39,053 nucleotides of DNA from Bifidobacterium breve (GTDB lineage Bacteria; Actinomycetota; Acidimicrobiia; Acidimicrobiales; Ilumatobacteraceae): assembly GCA_945862045.1 (NCBI GenBank), contig CAMAWR010000016.1:1-39053 (forward strand), in the 5' to 3' direction. The translations under genes and the position numbers were made by a program. Of this stretch, positions 22,344 to 31,168 are shown one piece after another. Below the pieces are notes generated by a model. It ran no database searches, was not told where the DNA came from, and saw nothing but the letters and a program-made list of their open reading frames with translations. Within the stretch, counting starts at the first letter, position 1. Each line of letters begins with the position of its first letter.

Positions 22344-22416
22344 GCTCCCATCGTCTAGCGGCCTAGGACACAGCCCTCTCAAGGCTGCGGCACGGGTTCA
22401 AATCCCGTTGGGAGTG
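22344..22416 (+). tRNA. tRNA-Glu (CTC anticodon)
   Basis: A complete 73-base cloverleaf. Acceptor GCTCCCA pairs with TGGGAGT, with G-T at the first pair; anticodon stem CAGCC/GGCTG holds loop CTCTCAA, anticodon CTC; T arm ACGGG-TTCAAAT-CCCGT. The last 19 bases overlap the end of the aminotransferase gene on the other strand. Confidence 0.95.
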
Positions 22417-23558
22417 CTCAGCAGTTTCGGTAGGTCACGCAGGCATTCATAGTCGGCAACATCGTTGTAGAGATACGCCGAAAGTCGCACACCAGTCACG
22501 CCCCCCGGGCTCGTCACCGCAATCTCGGCAAGCAGGTGTTTACGCGCCGCAGCAATGAGCGCAGATTCTTCAGCCGTCGTCAGGCGCTGGTTGCCGGGGA
22601 GGGGCACGATGCGCATGTTGGGTGCACGCAACTCGGGATGCGTGGGGAGTTGCACGCCCCACGTGCCAGCCAACATTGCCGCAGCTTGGGTCACCGTGTT
22701 GCGACAATGCTGCTCGCGGGCATCCCACGACCAGCGCGCCAAAAAGTCGAACGCCGCTGGTGTTGCCAAATATGCCGACAGATCGGCGGTGCCCTGCGAG
22801 TCGAACGACAGTGGAAACCCAAGTTCGGTGTTCCAGCTGCCGGCCAATGGCGCCAGTTCGTGCCTGGCACGCTCCGACACCGCCACCAGTGCCGCTGATG
22901 GTCGGGGAGCCGCCACCCATTTATGAAAGTTGCTCACCCAGGCGTCGATTCCCTCGGGGATGGGCTGGCGGAGTTGCCCAATGACATGTGCGGCATCGAT
23001 CACGATAAAACAATCGGGGCGCCAGCGACGCACCTCGCGCACCATTGCTTCGACGGGGTTCAACTGGGCACTTGCAGCGACAATTTGATCGAGCACCAGT
23101 ACGTCTGCATTCCCGACGTGTTCCACCAGTTCAGCCACACACGATTCCGGCGTCGCCGCGGTTGGTGGGGCGGCGTCGAGTTCGCGCACCTCGGCATCGA
23201 ACCGACGTGCCAAGGCCCGCAAGCCGAGCACCACTCCGCCGTAGTTCGATGTCATCGTGGCAATCGTGCTGCCGTGTCGAATGACGGATGCGGCTGCGGC
23301 AATCACGCCTTGGGATGCGTTCGGCACGAATGCCACACGCTGTTCGTCGGTACCAAGTTCAGCGGCGCACCTGGCGCGAGCCGCACGCAGCAGCGCAGGC
23401 AATTCCGAGCGGAAGAAAAGATTCGGGTTGCGTTCCATCTGCTCGCGGATGAGCAGTTGGGCCCCGTTGACCGCACGCGGCACAGCACCGAACGACCCAT
23501 GGTTGAGGTAATGAACCGCAGGGTCTAAGACCCAGTCAGTGCGTGAAGCGAGGGCCAT
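22398..23558 (-). CDS. Class V PLP aminotransferase (isopenicillin-N-epimerase-like)
   Basis: The 386-residue enzyme is a fold-type I PLP protein of class V, in the cysteine-desulfurase/isopenicillin-N-epimerase branch. It begins LDPAVHYLNHGSFGAVP (substrate-loop motif), has FVPNASQGV for phosphate binding, the PLP-ring Asp in VIDAAH (D188), and the Schiff-base Lys in SNFHKW (K213). Members act as epimerases, aminotransferases or lyases; the specific substrate cannot be told. Its last codons and stop lie within the tRNA-Glu gene on the opposite strand, so the C-terminal residues are constrained by the tRNA. Confidence 0.88.
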   Translation of the reverse strand: MALASRTDWVLDPAVHYLNHGSFGAVPRAVNGAQLLIREQMERNPNLFFRSELPALLRAARARCAAELGTDEQRVAFVPNASQGVIAAAASVIRHGSTIATMTSNYGGVVLGLRALARRFDAEVRELDAAPPTAATPESCVAELVEHVGNADVLVLDQIVAASAQLNPVEAMVREVRRWRPDCFIVIDAAHVIGQLRQPIPEGIDAWVSNFHKWVAAPRPSAALVAVSERARHELAPLAGSWNTELGFPLSFDSQGTADLSAYLATPAAFDFLARWSWDAREQHCRNTVTQAAAMLAGTWGVQLPTHPELRAPNMRIVPLPGNQRLTTAEESALIAAARKHLLAEIAVTSPGGVTGVRLSAYLYNDVADYECLRDLPKLLSTPNGI

Positions 23559-23630
23559 ACAACACCCTCGCGCCGACGGTACGCGGCGATTGCTCGCGTG
23601 CGTGACCGCCGGCGACGAAGAAAGAGCGAA

Positions 23631-23984
23631 TTAACGCTTCTTTTTTACGGGCTTCTTCGCTGCGGCCGGAGCCTTTGGCGCGGTGGTAATGAGTTTTGGA
23701 GCAGCAACTGCACCGAGTGCCACGTCTTTGAAACCCTTCAGCGCGGTGATCTTGGCAACTGTCTTTGCCTTGATCTGGATCTGCTCACCCGTTGCTGGGT
23801 TGCGACCGATACGTGCTGGACGCTTCTTCTTGAAGAACTTGGCAAAGCCTGAGATATTGACGATCTCACCCTTGGCCACATTGGCCAGGATGACATCGAC
23901 GGTTCCCTCGATAACGGCTTTCGCCACTTTCCTCTCGACGTTGGAATGGAGTGCTACTGCGTTGATTAGTTCGTTTTTCTTCAT
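23631..23984 (-). CDS. HU-family protein with Lys/Ala-rich C-terminal tail
   Basis: The 117-residue product is an HU-family protein: MKKNELINAVALHSNVERK, then GFAKFFKKKRPARIGRNPATGEQIQI with the DNA arm, followed by an extension of about 25 residues rich in Lys, Ala and Pro (APKAPAAAKKPVKKKR at the end). This extra tail is typical of actinobacterial HU (HupB) and increases DNA and RNA binding. It differs from the tailless HU at 12697-12978. It is 44 bases downstream of the P450 gene on the same strand and may share its transcript or have its own promoter there. Confidence 0.93.
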   Translation of the reverse strand: MKKNELINAVALHSNVERKVAKAVIEGTVDVILANVAKGEIVNISGFAKFFKKKRPARIGRNPATGEQIQIKAKTVAKITALKGFKDVALGAVAAPKLITTAPKAPAAAKKPVKKKR

Positions 23985-24028
23985 AGGTCTACACCCTATT
24001 ACACGGCTGGTGGATTGCTTGGTGTTGC

Positions 24029-25246
24029 CTAGAAGCGCACGCGACACACGCGTGGGCCATGCACCTGGCCACCGGCCCACGTGACCCCGGCAGGGTCAAC
24101 GAGGCTGAACTCGGGGATGCGCTCGAGCCACACCTGGAGTGCCACCCGCAGTTCGAGTCGGGCCAAGTTCGAGCCGGCACAGCGGTGGATGCCCGAGCCG
24201 AAGGCCACGTGGCGGTTGTGTTCGCGATCCAAGATGACCTCGTCGGGCTGCTCGAACTGGCGTGGGTCACGGTTGGCGGCTGGGTACGCCATCAAAATGC
24301 GGTCACCGGCCTTCATTGGGCAGCCCTGGAACTCGGTATCGCGGTCCACGATGCGGGCCATGGTGACGGGCGAGTAGGCCCGCAACAGCTCTTCTACGGC
24401 AGTCGGCCAGAGGTCGGGGTTGGCGCGCAACTGCGCGCGATGTTCGGGGTGCCCTGCCAAATGCCAGAGTGACGAGCCGATGGCGCTCCAGGTGGTGTCG
24501 ATGCCCGCCACGAGCATGAGGTTGCACACCCCGAGCACGTACTGATCGGTGACTGGATATTTATCGCCCGAGTGGAGCAGGTCGGTGATGAGATCGTGCT
24601 CGCGGGGGTTCTTTTTGCGGTCTTCAAGCTGCGTCTGGAAAAAATTCAGGATTTTCAGACGACTTTCAAACCGTACTTTTGGATCGGTGAGCCCGACTTC
24701 AAGCACGCCGCGTACCCATGAGGTGAACTCGTCGGCCATCTCCAGTGGTACGCCGAGCATCGTCGCGATGACTCGCACGGGAATTTGTTGTGCATAGTCG
24801 GTGCCAGCATCAGCCTCGCCTTTGTCGATGAACGTGTCGATCAGTTGATTGCAGAAGTCACGGGTGATCTGTTCATATTTCGCCACGGCCTGCGGTGCAA
24901 ACACCGGCAGCACCAGGCGTCGGTGCCAGTGGTGGTCTGGAGGGTCGCTCGAGATGGGTGGGGCAGCAACACCCGCGTAGGGGCCCTCGACGCCGAGGCC
25001 CGAACGGGGCACGACGACGATGTCGCGCGAAGTGAAAATTTCGTATTCCTGCGCAATGGCGATGACATCTTGGTAGCGAGTGGGGAACCACGAACCACCC
25101 CAGCGGTCAGAATGCGCAATCGGGCACGCCGATTCACGAATTTCGCTCATCGTGGGGTACGGATCTCGCACGAACTCTGGATCAAAGATATTGAAGTCGG
25201 TAGTTGGGTCGTTGACCGGCCCGGCGTTTTCTTCAAGAGTGGTCAT
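24029..25246 (-). CDS. Cytochrome P450
   Basis: The 405-residue product is a soluble bacterial P450 monooxygenase. The haem loop is FGSGIHRCAGSNLAR with the axial Cys at 356; the I-helix O2-activation motif is AGIDTTW; the ExxR motif is in EELLRAYSPV; SSDPPDHHWHRRLV is the usual C-helix block. Such enzymes hydroxylate small lipophilic substrates with O2 and electrons from ferredoxin. A [3Fe-4S]-type ferredoxin starts 2 bases upstream and is the probable redox partner. No ferredoxin reductase is next to it. Substrate unknown; the nearby amidase and lipid-metabolism genes give no firm hint. Confidence 0.95.
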   Translation of the reverse strand: MTTLEENAGPVNDPTTDFNIFDPEFVRDPYPTMSEIRESACPIAHSDRWGGSWFPTRYQDVIAIAQEYEIFTSRDIVVVPRSGLGVEGPYAGVAAPPISSDPPDHHWHRRLVLPVFAPQAVAKYEQITRDFCNQLIDTFIDKGEADAGTDYAQQIPVRVIATMLGVPLEMADEFTSWVRGVLEVGLTDPKVRFESRLKILNFFQTQLEDRKKNPREHDLITDLLHSGDKYPVTDQYVLGVCNLMLVAGIDTTWSAIGSSLWHLAGHPEHRAQLRANPDLWPTAVEELLRAYSPVTMARIVDRDTEFQGCPMKAGDRILMAYPAANRDPRQFEQPDEVILDREHNRHVAFGSGIHRCAGSNLARLELRVALQVWLERIPEFSLVDPAGVTWAGGQVHGPRVCRVRF

Positions 25247-25248
25247 GG

Positions 25249-25443
25249 TTACTCCTCGATGATGATGGCGTCTTCAGGGCAGTTGGCTTGGGCGCGCCGG
25301 GCCTTGGCGTGCAACTCTGCGGGTAAGTCACCGACGATGAGCACCGTCGCGTGCCCGAGTTCGTCACTGCCGAACACTTCTGGGGCAGCAATCGAACACA
25401 TTTGTTGGCCTTGGCACGAGGCTTCGTCGACTCGTACACGCAT
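25249..25443 (-). CDS. [3Fe-4S] ferredoxin
   Basis: A 64-residue single-cluster ferredoxin with Cys at 10, 16 and 55. The spacing C-x5-C (CQGQQMC) and the lone C-P near the end mark a [3Fe-4S] type: the fourth Cys of a [4Fe-4S] protein is replaced by Gln13. Such ferredoxins are typical partners of actinobacterial P450s. It ends 2 bases before the P450 gene and starts 23 bases after the amidase gene, all on the minus strand, so an amidase-ferredoxin-P450 operon is likely. Confidence 0.93.
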   Translation of the reverse strand: MRVRVDEASCQGQQMCSIAAPEVFGSDELGHATVLIVGDLPAELHAKARRAQANCPEDAIIIEE

Positions 25444-25466
25444 GACTTCAGATTACTTGTGTCTCG

Positions 25467-26960
25467 TCACCCGAGCGCAGTCGGGGTAAAACTCTTCCAC
25501 GGTGCGGCGGCTTCAAGTTGTGCCGCCACACGCAACAACACGTCATCACGCCCGTAGGCCGCCACGAGTTGTACCCCGACGGGTAGACCGGTCGCAGTGC
25601 GACCCAACGGCAGGCTGATCGCCGGTTGGCCCGACATATTGAACTGGGCTGTAAACCGCACCCATTCGCCAGCCAATCGTGATGGCTTCATCGGATCACT
25701 CGAATCATTCGTGAACGACCCGACCGGGAATGGGATGCGCGCCAGCGTGGGGGTGAGCAACAAATCAAAACCTTCATGCCACCACTGGGCGAGTGCCCGG
25801 CGGAACATTGCTGCGGCAGCCACCGATTTTGCATAATCCACAGCCGAAGACTTGGCTGCGTACTCGGCCTGCACCCAATTGACGGCTTCGATGTCGTTTT
25901 GCGTGGTGGGGCGGCCGAGCAATGCCGACAATGAGTCACGACTCAGTGCTTGGCCTGTTGCCCACATGGCACCAAAGCGCGGCGGAAACGACGCGTCATC
26001 CATTGCTGCTGGCCACGACTCTTGTACGTGGTGACCAAGTGACTCGAGCAATGTGGCTGTCGCGCGTGCCGCATCGCGGCATTCGTCATCGACGCGCACA
26101 CCATGCGGGTCGTGGTCGAGTAGCCCGATGCGCAGTCGTTCGACAGGTGCGCCAACCTCGCTCAGAAATGGTCGCGCTGGTGGTGGTGCAACCACACCAT
26201 CGCCGACCCCGGCACCGTGCACGGCATCGAGCAGCGCAGCGGTGTCGGCCACGGTGTGGGTGACTGCCAGTTGCACACTCAACCCAGCTTCGTCACCGAG
26301 CGGTGCCAGCGAAACGCGACCGCGACTTGGTTTCAGACCAACGAGGCCATTGCACGATGCCGGAATGCGGATACTGCCACCACCATCACTGGCGTGGGCG
26401 AGTGGCACGATGCCGGCCGCGACTGCGGCGCCTGCACCACCGCTCGAGCCACCGCAGGTGCGCGACAAGTCGTGCGGGTTGCGGGTCGCACCCCAGGCCT
26501 CGGGCTCGGTGACGGGCAAACTGCCCCATTCGCAACTGTTCGTGCGCCCGAACGGAATGAGGCCGGCGGCAACGAAACGTGCCGCCAACTCCGACGTTTG
26601 TTGTGCAACGTAGTTCATCGCTTTCGTGGCCTTGTTGCCGTTGGAAATTCGTTGGCCCGCATACAAGATACCGAGATCTTTGAAGAGTGTCGGCACACCA
26701 TGGAACTGTGCGTCACTCGGCTGCGCATCGGCAACCTTCGCGAGTTGGCGGGCGTGATCAAGCCAGATGATGTTCACCGCGTTGATGTGCGGGTTGAACA
26801 ATTCGTAGCGCTCAATGGCGGCATCGAGCAGTTCGGTTGCCGAGACTTTTTTGTCACGCACAAGCCGTGCTTGGTCGAGGGCCGACATAAAGCGTGTATC
26901 TCGGGCGAACGATGACAAGGCGGCAGCCGAAGACGAGGCGGCGGCCGAGGACAACGTCAC
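25467..26960 (-). CDS. Amidase (amidase signature family)
   Basis: The 497-residue hydrolase shows the amidase-signature Ser-Ser-Lys triad: Lys94 in TLFKDLG, the Gly/Ser-rich GGSSGGAGAAVAAG with Ser172/173, and the nucleophile Ser196 in GGGSIRIPA. The order matches 6-aminohexanoate-cyclic-dimer hydrolase, fatty acid amide hydrolase and GatA-like enzymes. Without GatB/GatC neighbours a tRNA amidotransferase role is unlikely. The first 24 residues are Ala/Ser-rich and non-conserved; an internal Met at residue 25 is an alternative start. It leads the ferredoxin-P450 group on the minus strand. Confidence 0.93.
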   Translation of the reverse strand: MTLSSAAASSSAAALSSFARDTRFMSALDQARLVRDKKVSATELLDAAIERYELFNPHINAVNIIWLDHARQLAKVADAQPSDAQFHGVPTLFKDLGILYAGQRISNGNKATKAMNYVAQQTSELAARFVAAGLIPFGRTNSCEWGSLPVTEPEAWGATRNPHDLSRTCGGSSGGAGAAVAAGIVPLAHASDGGGSIRIPASCNGLVGLKPSRGRVSLAPLGDEAGLSVQLAVTHTVADTAALLDAVHGAGVGDGVVAPPPARPFLSEVGAPVERLRIGLLDHDPHGVRVDDECRDAARATATLLESLGHHVQESWPAAMDDASFPPRFGAMWATGQALSRDSLSALLGRPTTQNDIEAVNWVQAEYAAKSSAVDYAKSVAAAAMFRRALAQWWHEGFDLLLTPTLARIPFPVGSFTNDSSDPMKPSRLAGEWVRFTAQFNMSGQPAISLPLGRTATGLPVGVQLVAAYGRDDVLLRVAAQLEAAAPWKSFTPTALG

Positions 26961-26982
26961 GTATCACTAACCTAATGAGGCC

Positions 26983-28263
26983 GTGTCGTCTCACCAATCA
27001 TCGGGAGGTGCATCGGAGCACTCATCAGGGCGTGCGTCAGTGCTCGAGGTGTTGCGCGCACCATCAGTCGGCGTGTACATCGGTGCCAACGTGCTGTTAT
27101 ACGTGGGTCTCTCGCTGCAAGTCACCACCCTCGCCAAGCAGGTCTATGACATCACTCGGCGCGAGATCGACCTTGGGTTTCTCGGGTTGGCCGAGTTCTT
27201 GCCGATTGCCTTGCTGGTCTTCGTCACGGGCACGGTTGCCGACCGCTTCAACCGCAAACGTATTTCGCAATTCGCGATGTGTGGCGAACTTGCGTCAGCG
27301 TTGCTCCTCATGTGGTTCGCATCGACGCAACCAACGGGTGTCGGTCCGATCTTTCTGATTGCCATTTTGTACGGTGCCTCACGGGCTTTTTTGGCCCCGG
27401 CGATGCGGCCGATCGCAGCGGCAATAGCCCCCGCTGGTCGCTTACCACAGATGATCGCGCTGTATTCCACGGTGTGGACTTCGGCAGGCATCGTTGGCCC
27501 GGCAATGTCCGGATTCTTGTACTCCGCCTCGCCGGTGCTGGCCTACGGCGTCGGCTCGGTGCTGATCGTGTTGGCACTGTTGCTTTTTTCCAACGTGCGC
27601 GTTCCCGCCACGCAACGCGGTGCCGAGGGCAACGAGCGACCAACGCTGCGTTCGGCGGTGGAAGGTTTGAGCTACATCCGTCGCTCGCCAATTTTGTTCG
27701 CTGCAATATCGCTCGATCTTTTTGCGGTGTTGTTCGGTGGCGCGGTGGCGCTGTTGCCGGTGATTGCCGAGGAGCGGCTCGGTGTGGGCAACATCGCGTA
27801 CGGGTGGCTGCGCGCCTCTGCGGGTATCGGCGCGGGGTTCGTCGCGATTCTGTTGGCGGTGCGACCGTTGCGACGTCACGTTGGTCGGTGGTTGCTCGTG
27901 GCGGTCGCCGTCTTCGGTGTGGGCACGATAGTGCTCGGGCTCACCCGTAATTATTGGATTGCCTTCGTTGCGGTGATGGTGTTGCACGGTGCCGACATGG
28001 TGAGTGTGTTCGTTCGTGGGTCGATCGTGCCGCTCGTGACACCCGACGACAAACGTGGTCGTGTGTCGGCAGTAGAGAACGTGTTCATCGGTGCCACGAA
28101 TGAACTCGGTGCGTTCGAGTCGGGTGTCGCGGCCCAGGCGGTCGGTGTGCCGGCAACCGTGGTGGGTGGTGGCATCTTGACGCTGGGCATCGTTGGTGTG
28201 TGGTGGTTCAAGTTCAAGTCGATGCGTGATGTCGACCGCTTCGAAGACTTGAAGCCCGCATGA
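26983..28263 (+). CDS. MFS transporter (EntS-like exporter family)
   Basis: A 426-residue integral membrane protein with about 12 hydrophobic segments, in the MFS_3 group that includes the enterobactin exporter EntS. Landmarks are YIGANVLLYVGLSLQ in the first helix, the loop GTVADRFNRKRI of motif A, PAMRPIAAAIAP, and a long central loop (about 185-225) rich in charged residues. It may export small molecules; the substrate is unknown. It starts with GTG at 26983 and a Ser/Gly-rich N terminus of about 30 residues. Its TGA overlaps the ATG of the next gene. Confidence 0.88.
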   Translation: MSSHQSSGGASEHSSGRASVLEVLRAPSVGVYIGANVLLYVGLSLQVTTLAKQVYDITRREIDLGFLGLAEFLPIALLVFVTGTVADRFNRKRISQFAMCGELASALLLMWFASTQPTGVGPIFLIAILYGASRAFLAPAMRPIAAAIAPAGRLPQMIALYSTVWTSAGIVGPAMSGFLYSASPVLAYGVGSVLIVLALLLFSNVRVPATQRGAEGNERPTLRSAVEGLSYIRRSPILFAAISLDLFAVLFGGAVALLPVIAEERLGVGNIAYGWLRASAGIGAGFVAILLAVRPLRRHVGRWLLVAVAVFGVGTIVLGLTRNYWIAFVAVMVLHGADMVSVFVRGSIVPLVTPDDKRGRVSAVENVFIGATNELGAFESGVAAQAVGVPATVVGGGILTLGIVGVWWFKFKSMRDVDRFEDLKPA

Positions 28264-29045
28264 TTCGTCGATCGTTGGCAGTGGTGCTCGTTGCGGTGAG
28301 CCTGGGGGTCGTGTCGTGCAGTAACGATGCAGGCAATTCGCAGTCCGGGCAACTCGATGGCATCGGTCGCTTGCCGGGCTACGACTTTTGGGCACCAGTC
28401 ACCCTGCCCGACGGTGTCGAACTCGATTTGCCGTTGCCCGCCGGGGGGCCGGTCGGTGGTCGTGTCGACGGCAATCGCGTGCTGCTGGTGGGCGATTCGA
28501 TACTGGCCTCGACGGCGAAGCGCTATGGCAACGAAATGTGCGACGCACTCAAGCCACTTGGCTGGCAGGTGGCGATCGAAGCCGAGCCGGGCCGCTTCGC
28601 CGAATTCGGTGTGCGGGTGTTGCAGGCCCGCATCGATGCGGTGTGGGATGTCGTGATCATCTATTTGGGCACCAACTACGACGGCAACGAATCGTCACTG
28701 CGTGCGCAATTTGCACAAATGTTCGAAATTACGCGCGGTGTCGAAACGATCGTGTTGACGACGGGGGTATTTCGTGATTCCCAAAAAGCGGTGAACAAGT
28801 CGATCAAAAGTGCCGCGGCTGATTACGACCATGTGCATGTGCTCGATTGGGCAAGCGTGGCAAAGCTGCAGGGTGTCGCCGGCAAGGACAAGATTCATCT
28901 GTCAGACACGGGTCGCGCCATATTGGCCCAGACGATCGCCCGGGCCCTCGATTACGCGCCGTATCGCGAACCATCGTGTCTTGACCCACGGTTCCGCGAC
29001 GATTCGGGAATCGACATCGAGTCGGCTATGACGACTCTTCCGTAG
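28260..29045 (+). CDS. SGNH-hydrolase-type lipoprotein
   Basis: The 261-residue product has a lipoprotein signal (MIRRSLAVVLVAVSLGVVSC, lipid-modified Cys at 20), then a low-complexity linker and an SGNH domain: VLLVGDSIL (block I with Ser), IYLGTNYDG (block III), and DKIHLSDTGRA with the Asp-His pair near the end. It is probably anchored outside the membrane and acts on an envelope ester. It is translationally coupled to the MFS exporter, suggesting joint action on an exported compound or envelope component (inference). The 3' 20 bases overlap the HNH gene on the other strand. Confidence 0.82.
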   Translation: MIRRSLAVVLVAVSLGVVSCSNDAGNSQSGQLDGIGRLPGYDFWAPVTLPDGVELDLPLPAGGPVGGRVDGNRVLLVGDSILASTAKRYGNEMCDALKPLGWQVAIEAEPGRFAEFGVRVLQARIDAVWDVVIIYLGTNYDGNESSLRAQFAQMFEITRGVETIVLTTGVFRDSQKAVNKSIKSAAADYDHVHVLDWASVAKLQGVAGKDKIHLSDTGRAILAQTIARALDYAPYREPSCLDPRFRDDSGIDIESAMTTLP

Positions 29046-29550
29046 CCTCGCGCACGGCACGCCGCCGCGCCGCGCGTTCCTTGGCTTGAGCAGTGGTGAT
29101 CTCGCGATGATGGGCGTGGCACAGCACCTCCAAACCACCCACGCCATGTGCATCGGCGTTCAGGTGGTGGTGGCATCCAGGGCCGTAACCAGCACCTTGG
29201 CGCGCCGTGCGGTGGTTGACCTCACAGTCACGACGCTGCGCCGAACAGCCTTTGTGTTCACAGAAATATTTGGCACGACGTTTGGCGGCGGCCCGCGCAA
29301 AACGCCAGATGTGGTTGCGCTGATAATTACGCGCACAAGCGTTGTTACACCACGTGCGACGACGCACCGAGGTGATGGGTGTGTTGCACCACTGACAGCG
29401 GCGAGCCTCACCCCTCCAGGCGGAGAGCGGGCAAGTGATCCGCTCACGCTCGAGCGCCGAGGGTTCACCGGCGACCCGTGCCGGTGGCGCACCACGCCGA
29501 GCCCGGCGTGGTTTACGGGCGGACGTTGACCGGCGTCGCGCGCGTCGCAT
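29026..29550 (-). CDS. HNH endonuclease family protein with zinc-finger-like Cys pairs
   Basis: The 174-residue basic protein has a zinc-ribbon-like part, CQWCNT...WCNNAC (about 52-72), then a second CEHKGC pair and an HNH-type core: [18 protein letters not shown], and [15 protein letters not shown] near the end, matching the usual H...N/H pattern with zinc-binding Cys. HNH nucleases cleave DNA, but many small ones have no known role. The start codon is uncertain: ATG 29550 gives an Arg-rich N terminus that overlaps the fumarase 3' end by 38 bases, and a later GTG is possible. It follows fumarase in the same direction and converges on the SGNH lipoprotein. Confidence 0.75.
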   Translation of the reverse strand: MRRARRRSTSARKPRRARRGAPPARVAGEPSALERERITCPLSAWRGEARRCQWCNTPITSVRRRTWCNNACARNYQRNHIWRFARAAAKRRAKYFCEHKGCSAQRRDCEVNHRTARQGAGYGPGCHHHLNADAHGVGGLEVLCHAHHREITTAQAKERAARRRAVREATEESS

Positions 29551-31168
29551 CGACCATGTCGAAAAAATCGTTGCCTTTGTCGTCGATCACGATGAAGGCG
29601 GGGAAGTTACGCACCTCGATTTTCCAGATGGCTTCCATCCCTAGTTCGGAGAATGCGAGCACGTCCACCTTGGTGATGCAGTCCTGCGCCAAACGTGCCG
29701 CTGGACCGCCGACTGAACCGAGATAAAAACCGCCGAACTGTTTGCAGGCGTCGGTGACTTGGCGTGATCGATTGCCCTTGGCCAGCATCACCAAACTTCC
29801 GCCAGCCCGTTGAAAGTCGGCCACGTACGAGTCCATGCGGCCGGCAGTGGTGGGCCCGAAGGCGCCAGATGCAAAACCGACGGGGGTTTTTGCGGGGCCG
29901 GCGTAATACACACAGTGATCCTTGAAATAGTCGGGCAGCACGCCGTCGTGCTCGAGCACTTCTCTGAGTTTGGCGTGGGCGATGTCACGGGCCACCACCA
30001 TCGGCCCGTTCAACATCACCCGTGTTTTCACCGGATATTTGGCGAGTTCTTTGCGAATGTCAGACATCGGGCGGTTGAGATCTATCTGCACCACCGCGCC
30101 ACCGAAATCGTCGAAGGTCACGTCGGGCATGTAACGAGCGGGGTCGGTTTCGAGTTGTTCGAGGAAGATGCCGTCCCGAGTGATCTTGCCGAGCGCCTGA
30201 CGATCAGCGCTGCAGGAAACGGCCATGGCAACGGGGCAGCTTGCACCATGACGAGGCAGGCGGATGACACGCACGTCGTGGCAGAAATATTTCCCACCGA
30301 ATTGTGCGCCGATTCCAGTTTGTTGGGCGAGCTTCAGCACCTGTTGTTCAAGTTCGAGATCACGGAAGCCGTGTCCGCTGGTGCCGCCCCGCGTCGGCAG
30401 CGAGTCGAGATAGCCCGTGCTCGCAAGTTTTGCGACCTCAACTGCGTACTCTGCCGAAGTTCCACCAACCACGATCGCCAGGTGATACGGCGGACATGCC
30501 GCGGTGCCGAGGGTTTTCATCTTCTCGAAGAGCCACGGCAACAACGTCTTTTCGTTGAGCAGTGCTTTGGTCTCCTGGAACAAGTAACTCTTGTTTGCCG
30601 AGCCACCACCCTTGGCGATGAACAAGAACTTGTATTCGTCGCCGTCGACTGCAGCGATCTTTATCTCTGCCGGAAGGTTGGTGTTGGTGTTGACCTCCTC
30701 GTACATCGACACCGGTGCCAATTGGCTGTATCGCAGGTTGCTCGTGGTGTAGGTGTCGTAGACACCGCGCGAGATGGCTGCTTCGTCACTGCCATTGGTG
30801 AGCACGAACTGACCTTTTTTTGCCTTGATGATCGCGGTGCCGGTGTCCTGGCACATCGGCAACACCCCGCCGGCGGCAATCGACGCATTCTTCAGCAAGT
30901 CGAGGGCCACGAAGCGATCGTTCTCACTCGCCTCGGGGTCGCGCAAAATGCTGGCGAGTTGCTGCAGGTGTGCCGAGCGCAGGTAGTGCGAGATATCGCG
31001 CATCGCTTCGGCAGTCAGGCGGGTGATTGCGCTGGCATCAACGCGCAGAAACTCACCCAGTTCGGTTTTGACAACGGTGACGCCGTCACGCGAAATCAAA
31101 CGGTAGGTGGTGGTGTCTGGGCCAAGCGGCAGCAGATCAACGTGGCTGAATGGCTCGGGAGCAGGCAT
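29513..31168 (-). CDS. fumA: Fumarate hydratase class I ([4Fe-4S])
   Basis: The 551-residue enzyme is a class I fumarase, catalysing fumarate plus water to malate in the TCA cycle with an oxygen-labile [4Fe-4S] cluster. Cluster Cys are C106 (MCQDTGT), C225 (ACPPYH) and C319 (VSCS); the spacings of 119 and 94 equal those of E. coli FumA. Both the N-terminal and C-terminal fumarase domains are present, with [14 protein letters not shown] and [12 protein letters not shown] in the latter. Some relatives also hydrate mesaconate. ATG 31168 overlaps the stop of the upstream thioredoxin-fold gene (TGATG). Confidence 0.95.
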   Translation of the reverse strand: MPAPEPFSHVDLLPLGPDTTTYRLISRDGVTVVKTELGEFLRVDASAITRLTAEAMRDISHYLRSAHLQQLASILRDPEASENDRFVALDLLKNASIAAGGVLPMCQDTGTAIIKAKKGQFVLTNGSDEAAISRGVYDTYTTSNLRYSQLAPVSMYEEVNTNTNLPAEIKIAAVDGDEYKFLFIAKGGGSANKSYLFQETKALLNEKTLLPWLFEKMKTLGTAACPPYHLAIVVGGTSAEYAVEVAKLASTGYLDSLPTRGGTSGHGFRDLELEQQVLKLAQQTGIGAQFGGKYFCHDVRVIRLPRHGASCPVAMAVSCSADRQALGKITRDGIFLEQLETDPARYMPDVTFDDFGGAVVQIDLNRPMSDIRKELAKYPVKTRVMLNGPMVVARDIAHAKLREVLEHDGVLPDYFKDHCVYYAGPAKTPVGFASGAFGPTTAGRMDSYVADFQRAGGSLVMLAKGNRSRQVTDACKQFGGFYLGSVGGPAARLAQDCITKVDVLAFSELGMEAIWKIEVRNFPAFIVIDDKGNDFFDMVDATRATPVNVRP

